A DNA stretch of 64,000 bases from Palsa-506 sp963707065 (GTDB lineage: Bacteria > Actinomycetota > Actinomycetes > Streptosporangiales > Streptosporangiaceae), in assembly GCA_963707065.1 (NCBI GenBank), contig CAVPPJ010000018.1, positions 475,461 to 539,460 on the forward strand, given 5' to 3'. The position numbers and the translations under genes were made by a program. The notes beneath the pieces were generated by a model. It had not been told where the DNA came from. It searched no databases and worked only from the letters and a program-made list of their open reading frames with translations. Below, piece after piece: positions 54,796 through 63,994 of the stretch (its first letter is position 1; each line of letters begins with the position of its first letter).

Positions 54796-55494
54796 ATGGA
54801 TATACTGTCGAGCGTGCCGCCCCGGTCTGCCGACCCTCATCTGCGCGAAAGGATCATCAACACCGCCGCGCAACTGCTGGCCACTGAGGGCGCCGTGTCG
54901 GCTCGGCGCTTGGCCCGCGAGCTGGGCACGTCGACGATGGTCGTCTATACCCACTTCGGCGGGATGGACGAACTGACCCGACAGGTGATGCGCCGCGGGT
55001 TCGCCGATTTCGGATCCGAGCTGGACCGCGGCGCGGTCACCGACGATGCCGTCGCCGACTGGATGACCTACCTCTGGAGCTACCGCCGCTTCGCTCTGCG
55101 CGAACCCCACCTGTACGGGGTGATGTTCGGTCCTGGACTGGCTGCGTTCAGGCTCGGTGATCCCGCCGACCTCGAGGCGGCTAGATCCACCTTCGTCTCG
55201 CTCCTCCGTCGCATCCACGCCTGCGTCAACGCGGCCCGATGGGAGGTCGACGACGTCACCACCGCCGGCGAAGCTGTCTGGTCCGGTGTGCACGGCCACA
55301 CCACGCTCGAGCTCACCGGGTTCTTCAATGCGGTCGGCCGCGACCCAGTGCACTCGTACAGCGAGATCCTCACCAGGATGTCGATCGGCCTCGGCGACCA
55401 CGCACTAGCCACCGCTCGCTCGCTGTCGACCGCCAGACGGCGGGCCGTCCGCGCAGACCGAGCCGAGGCCGCGTCAACGATCAGCTGGACCTAA
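54796..55494 (+). CDS. TetR/AcrR-family repressor
   Basis: A 232-residue repressor. The DNA-binding helix-turn-helix is in RERIINTAAQLLATEGAVSARRLARELGTSTMVVYTHFGG (about residues 17-58), with a ligand-binding helical C-terminal domain. It is divergent from the SnoaL-like gene, with operator sites visible in the gap. The ATG at 54796 lies within the second operator copy; there is no clear ribosome site. GTG 54814 is an alternative. Confidence 0.93.
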   Translation: MDILSSVPPRSADPHLRERIINTAAQLLATEGAVSARRLARELGTSTMVVYTHFGGMDELTRQVMRRGFADFGSELDRGAVTDDAVADWMTYLWSYRRFALREPHLYGVMFGPGLAAFRLGDPADLEAARSTFVSLLRRIHACVNAARWEVDDVTTAGEAVWSGVHGHTTLELTGFFNAVGRDPVHSYSEILTRMSIGLGDHALATARSLSTARRRAVRADRAEAASTISWT

Positions 55495-55599
55495 TAAGGG
55501 CTAACGGGTCGGCCTGTCGGGCAGACTCGGGCCTGGTAGCCGCCGGCAGGTGAGCACTCTTTGGACCCGGGCTCCTTTGCGGAAGCCCTATGCCTAGAC

Positions 55600-55740
55600 C
55601 GTGCCCCTGCCGGTGGCCGGGAGAGTAGATCGCTGCTGGGATGTCGTGCCCGCCGCTGGGCGTGAGCACTGGTTTATTAGGTCGCTGATGATTCTCCCGC
55701 AGGCTGCCGTGGATTGCCGGTTTCGAGGACGGGAGAGCTC
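55600..55740 (+). ncRNA. Predicted bridge RNA region of the IS110 element
   Basis: IS110-group elements encode a bridge RNA in the noncoding left end, upstream of the recombinase, that specifies target and donor DNA. Here a 140-base gap without a gene lies exactly there. Potential stems include GCCC (55650s) with GGGC and a 7-bp perfect stem TCTCCCG (55693-55699) with CGGGAGA (55730-55736), which would also cover the transposase ribosome site. Loops and guide sequences cannot be fixed by eye. Confidence 0.55.
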
Positions 55741-56967
55741 GTGCTGTTCGTGGGTGATGACTGGGCCGAAGACCATCACGATGTTGAGGTGATGGATGCT
55801 TCAGGGCGGGTGCTGGCCCGGGCGCGGCTGCCCGAGGCCGCGGCGGGGATGGCGCGGCTGCACGCGATGATCGGCGAGGCCTCCGCCGCCGGCGACGACG
55901 TGCAGGTGACGGTCGGGATTGAGACGGACCGGGGCTTGTGGGTCCAGGCACTGGCCGCGGCCGGTTACCTGGTGTTCGGGATTAACCCGCTGCAGACGTC
56001 CCGGTACCGGGAACGGCACGGGGTGTCGGGTGCCAAGAGCGATACCGGTGACGCGCACGCGCTGGCGGATATGGTGCGCACGGATGCGCATCAGCTGCGG
56101 CCGGTGGCCGGCGACAGCCCGGCCGCTCAGGCGGTCAAGGTCGTGGCCCGCGCGCATAAGACGCTGATCTGGGAACGGACCCGCCAGGTCCAGCGGCTGC
56201 GTCACCAGCTGCTGGATTTCTTCCCCGCCGCGCTGGAAGCCTTCGACGACCTGGACGCCCCCGACACCCTGGAGCTGCTGGCCAGGGCCCCCGACCCCGC
56301 CTCGGCGGCGAAGCTGACCACCGCGCAGATCGACGCGGCGCTCAAGCGCGCCCGCCGCCGGGACCGGGCCGGCAAGACCGCCGCGATCAAGACGGCGCTG
56401 CGCAGCCAGCAACTGACCCAGCCACCCCAGGTCACCGCCGCGTGCGCTGCGGTGGTCCGGTCGCTGATCGCTGTCATCACCACTCTCAGCGAGCAGATTA
56501 AGGTGCTGCAGGGGCAGGTGGACGCCTATTTCAGTCCGCACCCGGACGCTGAGATCATCAGGTCCCAGCCTGGCCTGGGACCGGTTCTCGGCGCCCGGGT
56601 GCTGGCCGAGTCCGGCGACGACCCGCAGCGTTACGCCTCCGCTAAGGCCCGCAAGAACTACGCGGCCACCAGCCCCATCACCCGCCAGTCCGGCAAACGC
56701 AAAACCGTGGCGGCCCGGTACGTGCACAACGACAGGCTCCGCGACGCCCTCGACGGCCAGGCCTTCGCCGCCCTCAACGCCTCGCCCGGCGCCAGGGCCT
56801 GCTACGACGCCCAGCGCGCCCGCGGCGCCGGCCATCGCGCCGCGCTGCGCCACCTCGCCAACCGCCTCACCGGCATCTTGCACGGCTGCCTCAAAACCCG
56901 CACGTGCTACGACGAGGCCACCGCCTGGCCCCAGCACGCCAGCCAGCAAATCAAGAACGCCGCTTGA
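55741..56967 (+). CDS. IS110-family transposase (DEDD recombinase)
   Basis: A 408-residue DEDD-type recombinase. RuvC-like acidic residues are in LFVGDDWAEDHHDV, VGIETDRGLWV and SDTGDAHALADMVR; the Transposase_20 C-terminal part has IIRSQPGLGPVLGARVLAES and AATSPITRQSGKRK with the expected Ser. GTG 55741 has GGGAG 5 bases upstream and is preferred; the frame is open back to TTG 55714. The gene appears intact, so the element could be mobile. Confidence 0.92.
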   Translation: MLFVGDDWAEDHHDVEVMDASGRVLARARLPEAAAGMARLHAMIGEASAAGDDVQVTVGIETDRGLWVQALAAAGYLVFGINPLQTSRYRERHGVSGAKSDTGDAHALADMVRTDAHQLRPVAGDSPAAQAVKVVARAHKTLIWERTRQVQRLRHQLLDFFPAALEAFDDLDAPDTLELLARAPDPASAAKLTTAQIDAALKRARRRDRAGKTAAIKTALRSQQLTQPPQVTAACAAVVRSLIAVITTLSEQIKVLQGQVDAYFSPHPDAEIIRSQPGLGPVLGARVLAESGDDPQRYASAKARKNYAATSPITRQSGKRKTVAARYVHNDRLRDALDGQAFAALNASPGARACYDAQRARGAGHRAALRHLANRLTGILHGCLKTRTCYDEATAWPQHASQQIKNAA

Positions 56968-57056
56968 CACTGCTAGCCCCTGGGATGTCTAGGCAGGAAA
57001 GGGCTATGCGCGTGATGTCCCGCTTGATGCTTACACCTCGGCTCCGCTTGATGCCG

Positions 57057-57926
57057 CTATAGGTGTTCTGCCAGCCAGGCATGCACCTCGGGTACACGAT
57101 TCTGCAGTAGCGTCAGGTGCCCGTCGTCGTCGAGCAGCCGGGCCTGGACGCCGGGAATGTGCGCGGCCAGCCATTCGCCGTGGCCGAACGGCACGAACAT
57201 GTCCTGCCTGCCATGCAGCAGCAGGACCGGGACCGTGATGGCGGCCAGGTCGAATCCCCACGGCCTGACCATGCAGTTGTCGTCCCACCATCCCTGGCTG
57301 CCGGGCGCCAGACCGTCCCGTGTGGAGGAAACCAGGTATTCGGCCAGCTCACCGCGCAGGGCCGCGGCATCTGTCGGCGTGAGGAGTGATTCCATCACCT
57401 TGGCCACATCCTCCGGCGCTGCGGCCAGGAGTTCCTCCCGGTCCTTGTCCGTTTTTGCCCTGGCCGCAGCCTCGTCGGTGAGGAACAGGCGGGTGTCATC
57501 GACGTTGTCTTGGCCCATGCCGGCGAAATAGTCAAGGCCCTCAGCGCCGTATGGGGCCGGCGAGGCGAGCGAGGCGGCGGCGGTCACCAGGTCCGGGAGC
57601 AAGGCAGCGCACGCGAGCACGTGCGGGCCGCCGCCTGAGATGCCCCACGTGGCCAGCCGGTCGATGCCGAGCTCAGCGCAGATCGCGCGGACATCGCCAG
57701 CGCAGTCGGCGACGGTGCGGCCCGGCAGCGGCGAGGACCCTCCGTAGCCCGGCCGGTCGTAGCCGATGAGCCGCAACCCACGGGCGGCGGCATCCCGCGC
57801 GGCCGGGCCATAAAGGTGCCTGGAGTTTGGCGTGCCGTTGTGAACCAGGACCGGCCGGCCCGCGGGATCACCGGACTCCTGCACAGCCAGTGTCCGGCCG
57901 TCCGGGGTACGAACTGTGCGCTCCAC
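57057..57926 (-). CDS. Alpha/beta hydrolase
   Basis: A 289-residue hydrolase of the proline iminopeptidase / haloperoxidase-like type. The nucleophile Ser is in WGISGGGPHVLA (near residue 96), Asp in LLLHGRQDMFVPFG, His in LLDDDGHLTLL. The oxyanion motif is VLVHNGTPNSRHLYG. A cap domain of about 120 residues lies between. It lies next to the IS110 element. The substrate is unknown. Confidence 0.9.
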   Translation of the reverse strand: MERTVRTPDGRTLAVQESGDPAGRPVLVHNGTPNSRHLYGPAARDAAARGLRLIGYDRPGYGGSSPLPGRTVADCAGDVRAICAELGIDRLATWGISGGGPHVLACAALLPDLVTAAASLASPAPYGAEGLDYFAGMGQDNVDDTRLFLTDEAAARAKTDKDREELLAAAPEDVAKVMESLLTPTDAAALRGELAEYLVSSTRDGLAPGSQGWWDDNCMVRPWGFDLAAITVPVLLLHGRQDMFVPFGHGEWLAAHIPGVQARLLDDDGHLTLLQNRVPEVHAWLAEHL

Positions 57927-58058
57927 GCTGCCTCCTGTGCTCCGCCGTATCCACCTTAGCCATCAGCGCATGGTGACGTTAGAGCAGGTAGTTGTCGGCG
58001 GCAACTGATTACTGCGCGGCCAGGCAAGCCGCCAGCTGATCAGGAAGGACTACCCGAT

Positions 58059-58445
58059 CTAGGGCTCGTCGGCTGCTCTCGGATGGCGGCGGGTGAGCGC
58101 GACACCGGCCAGGACCAGCGCCATGCCCGCGATCACCATCGCGGTGATGTCCTCGCCGAGAACCACGACGTCGAGCACGATCGCGACCATGGGCAGCAGG
58201 TAAGTGACGGTAGAAGCGATAGTCGCGCCGCCGCTGGTGATGATCTGGTAGTTCAGCACGCAGGCGGTGCTGGTCCCGATGACTCCCAGGATCACCACGC
58301 CTGCCGCGCTCACGGCCGTGAAATGCGGTGCTTGCGCACCGGCAATCGCCAGGGTTACGGCGAGCATGATCGACGTGGCCAGGAGCTGGCACGCGGATAG
58401 CTCCCATTGCGCCGAGCCGGTTTCAAGCAGGCCCTTGATCCGGCA
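58059..58445 (-). pseudogene. 5'-truncated EamA/DMT-family transporter fragment
   Basis: The frame encodes only the second half of a drug/metabolite transporter: ACQLLATSIMLAVTLAIAG, AAGVVILGVIGTSTACVLNYQIITSGGATIASTVTYLLPMVAIVLDVVVLGEDITAMVIAGMALVLAGVAL. Membrane helices 1-5 are missing. Upstream of about 58445 the sequence changes to the promoter of the next plus-strand gene, so the start was lost by a deletion or rearrangement. Confidence 0.8.
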
Positions 58446-58491
58446 AATCGTGCACGTTACAGTTAAAATAGCTTGCCAGCAGGGGGCGAAC

Positions 58492-58851
58492 ATGATCTTT
58501 CTTATCGGCGGGCTCTTCTTTGGGTTACTCGCGATAGCAAGCGTGAGCCACGGCGGCATTGTGATTGCGCTGTGGTGGGCGGTGCCGTCGATCCTCTTCA
58601 TCGCAGCCGGCATCAAGAAGCTCGCCGGGACTGACTCCGATGACGTCCTGGAGGCCTTTCGGCGGATGCAGGAAGGTGGTCCGGCCCTCCACCCCATGAG
58701 CGCGGAAGAGATCCGGCGAGTGCAGGAACAAGCGCAGAGCAGCGGCCATCCCCTCAGCGCGGAAGAGATCCGGCGATTGCAGGAACTAGCGCGGAGCAGG
58801 GGCGCAGACTCGACAGGGGCACGAAACACCCGTCAGTCGAAGAAGAACTGA
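58492..58851 (+). CDS. Small two-helix membrane protein with duplicated SAEEIRR motif
   Basis: A 119-residue protein of unknown function. Two helices (MIFLIGGLFFGLLAIASVS, IVIALWWAVPSILFIAAGI) are followed by a cytoplasmic tail with two copies of the 20-residue unit P(M/L)SAEEIRR(V/L)QE, at about residues 65 and 87. AGGGGG lies 6 bases before the ATG. The preceding bases (TTACAGTTAAAATAG, about 58457-58471) are AT-rich and may be its promoter. Confidence 0.75.
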   Translation: MIFLIGGLFFGLLAIASVSHGGIVIALWWAVPSILFIAAGIKKLAGTDSDDVLEAFRRMQEGGPALHPMSAEEIRRVQEQAQSSGHPLSAEEIRRLQELARSRGADSTGARNTRQSKKN

Positions 58852-58856
58852 GCCGC

Positions 58857-58966
58857 GAGGGCAACGGGTCCAAAGCCGAGCACGACTACCAGGTCAACGA
58901 GAACGCCCTGACCGAGATACGAGCCAACACCGCGCTCATCGAGCGGATCCACGGCCTGGCATCTGT
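58857..58966 (+). pseudogene. C-terminal fragment resembling DUF1003 proteins
   Basis: Read in the frame of 58857, the sequence gives EGNGSKAEHDYQVNENALTE and IRANTALIERIHGL. This matches the conserved C-terminal part of DUF1003 membrane proteins (AEHDYEVN and EIRALHE-type motifs). No start and no membrane part are present. It is a remnant just after the stop of the small membrane gene. Confidence 0.55.
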
Positions 58967-59785
58967 GCGCGTCGACCGAAGAGTTCAGCTTGCCGCAACG
59001 AGACGCCCATTCGGCGATCTGCGCTCGCTAGCGTCCAGGTGTCAGCTTTGTTCGAGGTTACGGTAATTTCGAAGAGTCCTACATCCGATCTGCACGCCGT
59101 TGGCGTCGGTGAATTCCCGCCGTCGCCCAATGCGTATGGATTGTTCTGAGCGCTGGGGCGGCATGGTATTTGGCGGACCGAGCGACCACACTCCGTGTCG
59201 ATATGCCGGAGGCCGAGACTATTGGCGAGATACTACGGCCCTGCGAGCAGTTCGGCAGCCTGGGAATGCCTACGGGTGCAGGCCGGAAGAGCTGGGAGTG
59301 AGTGCGCGTTCGCCTGGATAAGTTCGAGACTCATTCGCCCCGTTCAAAGCGGTTCACGGGCGAACGCGGACCGCCCTTCAGCCCAAGTCAGGTATACGGA
59401 TCGGTGGTGGATGGTCCAGCGCCGTCCTCGAAGACGTGTGAGGGGGCAACCCCTTCGTGGGGTTCAAATCCCACCTCCACCTTCACCTCCACCGCGTCTG
59501 AACAGGACAAACGCCAGACGTGTCCGGTCGTGAGAACGTCCGGGGTGCACTTATCCGTCTCAGTTTCCCGGCCACCGGCCATCGGGCCGTTGTTACCTAC
59601 GATGCGCTGGGCAGGGCGCCAAGATAGGCAGCGCGGCATCCCCAGGAGATAGGTTCTGCTCTTGCGGTCCACCGCTGCCTGCTCCTAGCGTTGTGTGACA
59701 GGACAGCCTGGTTGCGAGAAGAGGCATACGATCACCGTCCGTACGTCTCGTATGGATTCGTGAGTACGGTAGAGCAGGGGTTGCC
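58967..59785. other. Decayed region without intact genes
   Basis: About 820 bases with fragments only: short frames such as MPEAETIGEILRPCEQFGSL (about 59200-59300) without family, and the tRNA-Ser remnant described separately. GC content falls near 59040-59120. This looks like a scar of past insertion or deletion events rather than a working intergenic space. Confidence 0.6.
59406..59481 (+). tRNA. Degenerate tRNA-Ser(CGA) remnant
   Basis: The acceptor (GGTGGA, paired with TCCACC at the 3' side), a CTCGAA anticodon loop with CGA, a long variable arm (GAGGGGGCAACCCCTTC) and a T arm (TTCAAATCCCAC) are recognisable as serine tRNA. The D arm is missing about 10 bases, the anticodon loop is one base short (six bases), and the T arm has an extra G. 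It should not be functional. It may mark an old integration site, as many elements use tRNA genes. Confidence 0.6.
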
Positions 59786-60751
59786 ATGCGGAAGGCAGAT
59801 TTTACCGTCGTTTCAGCGCTTCTTGGTGTGCTCGCAGCGAGCATTCTCGGGGCAGCGATGCTCGCCGCGCCTGCGGCAGGATCGACATCCCCTAGGACCT
59901 GCACCTGGTCAGGCAGGGGGTCTTGCTCGCTCGCGTTCACGAGTGACGGGCAGCCGGCGGGCACCGTCGGCGGCGCGGTGATCACCGCTGGCTTCGACTC
60001 CCACGGTGGTCCCGTCAAGGTCGAGGTCCTAGACGGATCCGGCCGCCTCGTCACGGGCTCGACCGCGGCCGTGACCGTCGCCATCGGGTCGAACCCAGGT
60101 TCTGGATCCCTGGCGGGAACCGCCACGGTGTATGCGAGGGGAGGCGTCGCCTCGTTCTCCAACCTGTCAATCGACAACCCCGGCATCGGATATACCCTCA
60201 CCGCGAGTAGTCCGGGAATAACCCCGGCGGCCTCGGACGACTTCACGATTTGGGGATCGCTCCAGCGCTGTTCCACGACACCGTGCTCGGCATCACTGTC
60301 ATCAGCGACGACGGCCGGGACGGTCACGACCTTTTCCGCTGCCCCGGCCGAGCTCCTCGGGGCCGGGATCGGCGGCGTCAGCTACAGCTGTGCTGGGAGC
60401 TACAAGCCGGTGTCGGACCCATTCAACTTCAACACCCTCAACACTTCTGGTGTTGCCCAGCCGGGCGCCCGGTTCGCCGGCTCGCTCGAGATCAGCAAGT
60501 CCACCGTCAAGTCCTCGGGTCATCCCGGCGCCTCGAGCTGGCAGATCTGCTACGCCTCCACGTCACCGTTTACAGCGCTCTATGGCACCTCCGGAACTGC
60601 GGTTATCGGCGGTGTCAGCTATCACACAGGCTTGCTGCCCAACTGCTCGAAGACCCAGGGGGCGCCTTGTGTGCAGGCGCGCCACAAGGCCAAGGCCGGC
60701 GACGTCGTGGTCGCGTTCCTCGCGTCCGGGGATCCCATCGCTAGGGGGTGA
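59786..60751 (+). CDS. Exported Ig-like (bacterial Big-type) protein
   Basis: A 321-residue secreted protein. The signal peptide is VVSALLGVLAASILGAAMLAAPAAG. An Ig-like region follows (ITAGFDSHGGPVKVEVLDGSG, then GGVASFSNLSIDNPGIGYTL), with a Cys-containing C-terminal domain. It may bind a surface ligand or the cell wall. It ends 6 bases before the signalling protein gene, so the two are probably co-transcribed and translated together. Confidence 0.82.
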   Translation: MRKADFTVVSALLGVLAASILGAAMLAAPAAGSTSPRTCTWSGRGSCSLAFTSDGQPAGTVGGAVITAGFDSHGGPVKVEVLDGSGRLVTGSTAAVTVAIGSNPGSGSLAGTATVYARGGVASFSNLSIDNPGIGYTLTASSPGITPAASDDFTIWGSLQRCSTTPCSASLSSATTAGTVTTFSAAPAELLGAGIGGVSYSCAGSYKPVSDPFNFNTLNTSGVAQPGARFAGSLEISKSTVKSSGHPGASSWQICYASTSPFTALYGTSGTAVIGGVSYHTGLLPNCSKTQGAPCVQARHKAKAGDVVVAFLASGDPIARG

Positions 60752-60757
60752 TCTTCC

Positions 60758-63700
60758 TTGGTGCAGCGCTGTCCCGACTGCAACGAGGAGAACCCTGATC
60801 GGTTTCGCCTCTGCGGCTACTGCGGCGCGCAGCTGTCGCGGCTGGTTGCCTCGGAAGAGGTGCGCAAGACCGTCACCGTGGTCTTCTGCGATTTGAAGGG
60901 CTCCACGAGCCTGGGCGAGAAGCTCGACAGCGAGTCACTGAGGGAGGTCCTCAGCGTTTACTTCTCGGCCATGAGGCAGGTGCTTGAGCGGCACGGGGGC
61001 ACGGTCGAGAAGTACATCGGCGACGCCATCATGGCCGTGTTCGGCCTCCCGAGGCTGCACGAGGACGACGCCCTGCGCGCAGTGAGGGCTGCATTCGAGA
61101 TGGGGACGGTTCTACAGGAGCTGAATCTCAGGCTTGAGGCCACCTGGGGGGTGAGCCTCGAGAACAGGACTGGAGTCAACACTGGTGAAGTTGTGGCCGG
61201 CGACCCGGCGACGAGACAGCGCCTCGCCACGGGGGACACCGTCAACGTGGCCGCCCGGCTGGAGCAGGCGGCGCCTGACGGCGGGGTTCTCATCGGAGAG
61301 ACGACCTTCCGCTTGGTGAAGGACACCGTCACCATCGAGCCGATGGAGCCACTCGAGCTGAAAGGCAAGTCCAAGCGGGTCCCTGCCTACCGGTTGATCG
61401 GCGTTGGCCGCGGCGAGACGATCACGCGGCGGGTGGATCTTCCTGTTGTTGGCCGTGATGAGGAGTTCGGGCGCCTGCTCGATGCGTTCGATCGCGCGCT
61501 CAGAAGTCCGCACTGCGAAGTCGTGACCGTGCTCGGCCAGGCCGGTGCCGGCAAGTCACGACTGATCGAGGAGCTCGTCCGCCACGTGGGCGAGCGTGCG
61601 CAGGTCCTGAGGGGCAGGTGCCTGTCCTACGGGGAGGGCATCACCTTCTGGCCAATCGCTGAAGCTCTCCGCCAGGCCGCCGGGATCCTCCCTGATGACC
61701 AGGAGGAGGAGGCACGAGCCAAGCTGCGGTCCCTCGCCGGTACGGGGCGCGAGGACGCCGCGATGCGGATCTGGTCCCTCCTGGGATTCGGTGCGGGCGG
61801 CTACGGCAAGGGTGAATTGCTCTGGAGCGTGCGGGCCGTCCTTGAGACGATCGCCCGGCGCCGACCGCTTGTCGTGATCTTCGATGACATCCACTGGGCC
61901 GAGCAGATCTTCCTCGACCTCATCGAACTGGTCGCCGGTACCTCAGACGGCGTTCCCCTGCTCATTCTCTGTGCCGCCCGCCACGAACTACTTGAGGAAC
62001 GCCCCGGCTTCCTCGCTGGCCGTGACGGTGCCCACAGGATCGAGTTGCACGAGCTCTCGCGCCGCGACATGGCGCGGGTGCTGGATAACCTCATCGGTGA
62101 CCTCCAGCTACCTGCGAGCCTGGAGGACCGGATCTTGTCGGTCGCCGGCGGCAACCCGCTCTTCGTAGAGCAGATGATCTCCATGCTGATCGACTCCGGG
62201 GTGATTCGCGAGCGGGGCGGCAGATGGGAGTTCGTGGGCGGTTACGAGGACGTGGCGGTGCCGCCGAACGTTTCGTCCCTCCTTGCCTCACGGCTCGACC
62301 GTTTGGTCCCGCTCGAGCGCAGCCTGGCCGAGCGGGCAGCGGTGATCGGCTTCGAATTCCAGCCCGCCGCCGTCGCGGCTCTCGCAGCGGACGGGGACGC
62401 GGGGGCCGACCTCGCAGCGCCGCTGTCGGCACTATGCGGCAAGCGCCTCATCAGGGCCGCCGCCGCGGGTCTTGGTGGTGAGGGCTACCAGTTCAGTCAC
62501 CTTCTGGTGCGGGATGCCGCCTACGACCGTCTGCTCAAGCGGACACGGGCTCGTATGCACGAGCGCTTCGCCGACTGGCTGCTGGAGGTCTCCGGGACTC
62601 GAGTGGCGGAGCTCGAGGAGATCATCGGATACCACCTCGAGCAGTCGTTCCGGTACCGGGCCGAGCTCGGGCCCGTCGATGTGCAGGCCCGCGCGCTGGG
62701 CGAACGTGCCGCCCGGCACCTCGGCGTGTCCGGCTCGAGGGCGATCGACCGTGGGGACATGCCCGCTGCCGCGACCTTGCTCCAGCGAGCTGCCAGCCTT
62801 CTCGAAGAGGGGCACCAGGACCGGCCGCGCCTGTTGCTCGAGGCCGGTGAAGCGCTTACCGATGTCGGCGAACTGGCCGCCGCCGAGGCGGCGCTCGACG
62901 CGGCGCGCAGCGGCGCTGCGCTGCTCGGGAACGACGCGATCGGAAGATCGGCCGAGCTCGCCGGACTGCAACTGCGCTACACCACCGACGCCACGAGCGT
63001 GCGGGATGCCGTAGTTGCGCGGGCGCGGGAACTATTGCCCGTGCTAGAGGAAGCCGCCGACCACCGCGGCCTCGCTCGGGCGTGGCGGCTGCTGACCTAC
63101 GCGTATTGGACGGCGAGTCGGTTTGGCATGGCAGCGGAGGCGGCCGAGCAGACGATCCGCCACGCGGAACAGGCGGGCGACGACCTGTTGGCGAGGCGGT
63201 CCGTCGGCATGCTGGCGCCTTCGGTGCTGTACGGGCCGACTCCTGCCGGTGAGGCGATTGCCTATTGCGAAGAGGTGCTCTCCCGAGCGGCCGAGGACCG
63301 GAAGGCCTCGGCGATCACCGAGGTGGCGCTGGCGCATCTCGAGGCGATGCGTGGCAATTTCGAGGTGGCCCGGGTTCGCTACCGCCGAAGCCGGGCTGTG
63401 CTCGAGGAGTTCGGATACCGGTTCTTTGCCGCCCTCACCTCCCTTGACTCGGCGCTCATCGAAATGCTCGCCGGCGATCTCAAGGCGGCGGAACGCGAGC
63501 TCCGCAAGGATTACAGGACTCTTGAGCAGATGGGGGAACGCAATTACCTCTCCACGACCGCGGGGGTGCTGGCAGAGGTCCTGTACCGCCAGGGTCGCCA
63601 CCAGGAGTCGGCCGAACTTGCCGACGTCTGCCAGGAAATCGCTTCTGCGGACGACGTGGCTTCGCAATTTCTCTGGCGATGCGTGCAGGCGAAACTGCTC

Positions 63701-63994
63701 GCCCAAGACCGCCAGCACGAGCGGGCGGGCGCGATCCTCACCGAGGCGCTCGAGCTGATCGGCGGTTCGGACTGGCTGGACTGGCAGGGCAACGGGTTCA
63801 TGGATCTCGCCGAGGTATGCCGGCTGGGCGGCCGTGTCGCCGACGCCGTCGAGGCGCTGGAGCAGGCGTCTACCCGCTTTGCCGCGAAAGGCAACGTCGT
63901 CTCGACCCAACGGGCAGACAAGCTTGCCGACGGCCTGCGGGCGTCCCTGGCTGACGCAACGCCGGACCCAGAGCGACCGGCCGCTCTAGCCTGA
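60758..63994 (+). CDS. Class III adenylate/guanylate cyclase with zinc ribbon, AAA/NB-ARC-like and TPR regions
   Basis: A 1,078-residue signalling protein. Residues 5-22 form a zinc ribbon (CPDC, then CGYCG). The class III cyclase domain spans about 37-215 with metal-binding Asp45 (VFCDLKGSTS) and Asp89 (YIGDAIMAVFG) and Arg-rich RLATGDTVNVAARLEQ. An ATPase domain follows, with Walker A GQAGAGKSRLIEE near residue 262 and Walker B VVIFDDIHWAEQ. The rest is TPR-like helices to the end. Such proteins make cAMP or cGMP under the control of the ATPase/TPR sensor; the ligand is unknown. Start ATG 60758 (GTG-like context) follows GGGGTGATCTTCCTT. Confidence 0.93.
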   Translation: MVQRCPDCNEENPDRFRLCGYCGAQLSRLVASEEVRKTVTVVFCDLKGSTSLGEKLDSESLREVLSVYFSAMRQVLERHGGTVEKYIGDAIMAVFGLPRLHEDDALRAVRAAFEMGTVLQELNLRLEATWGVSLENRTGVNTGEVVAGDPATRQRLATGDTVNVAARLEQAAPDGGVLIGETTFRLVKDTVTIEPMEPLELKGKSKRVPAYRLIGVGRGETITRRVDLPVVGRDEEFGRLLDAFDRALRSPHCEVVTVLGQAGAGKSRLIEELVRHVGERAQVLRGRCLSYGEGITFWPIAEALRQAAGILPDDQEEEARAKLRSLAGTGREDAAMRIWSLLGFGAGGYGKGELLWSVRAVLETIARRRPLVVIFDDIHWAEQIFLDLIELVAGTSDGVPLLILCAARHELLEERPGFLAGRDGAHRIELHELSRRDMARVLDNLIGDLQLPASLEDRILSVAGGNPLFVEQMISMLIDSGVIRERGGRWEFVGGYEDVAVPPNVSSLLASRLDRLVPLERSLAERAAVIGFEFQPAAVAALAADGDAGADLAAPLSALCGKRLIRAAAAGLGGEGYQFSHLLVRDAAYDRLLKRTRARMHERFADWLLEVSGTRVAELEEIIGYHLEQSFRYRAELGPVDVQARALGERAARHLGVSGSRAIDRGDMPAAATLLQRAASLLEEGHQDRPRLLLEAGEALTDVGELAAAEAALDAARSGAALLGNDAIGRSAELAGLQLRYTTDATSVRDAVVARARELLPVLEEAADHRGLARAWRLLTYAYWTASRFGMAAEAAEQTIRHAEQAGDDLLARRSVGMLAPSVLYGPTPAGEAIAYCEEVLSRAAEDRKASAITEVALAHLEAMRGNFEVARVRYRRSRAVLEEFGYRFFAALTSLDSALIEMLAGDLKAAERELRKDYRTLEQMGERNYLSTTAGVLAEVLYRQGRHQESAELADVCQEIASADDVASQFLWRCVQAKLLAQDRQHERAGAILTEALELIGGSDWLDWQGNGFMDLAEVCRLGGRVADAVEALEQASTRFAAKGNVVSTQRADKLADGLRASLADATPDPERPAALA

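Larger units (their letters stand above)
55591..56995 (+). mobile_element. IS110-family insertion sequence
   Basis: The element includes a DEDD transposase, about 150 bases of noncoding left end and a short right end. TGCCTAGAC (55591-55599) and GTCTAGGCA (56987-56995) are inverted copies that may be subterminal repeats marking the ends; exact borders are not proven. IS110 elements usually lack long terminal repeats and do not duplicate targets. Confidence 0.7.

Noticed and set aside
59406..59481. Functional tRNA-Ser gene
   Set aside because: The D arm is incomplete, the anticodon loop has six bases and the T arm has an extra base.
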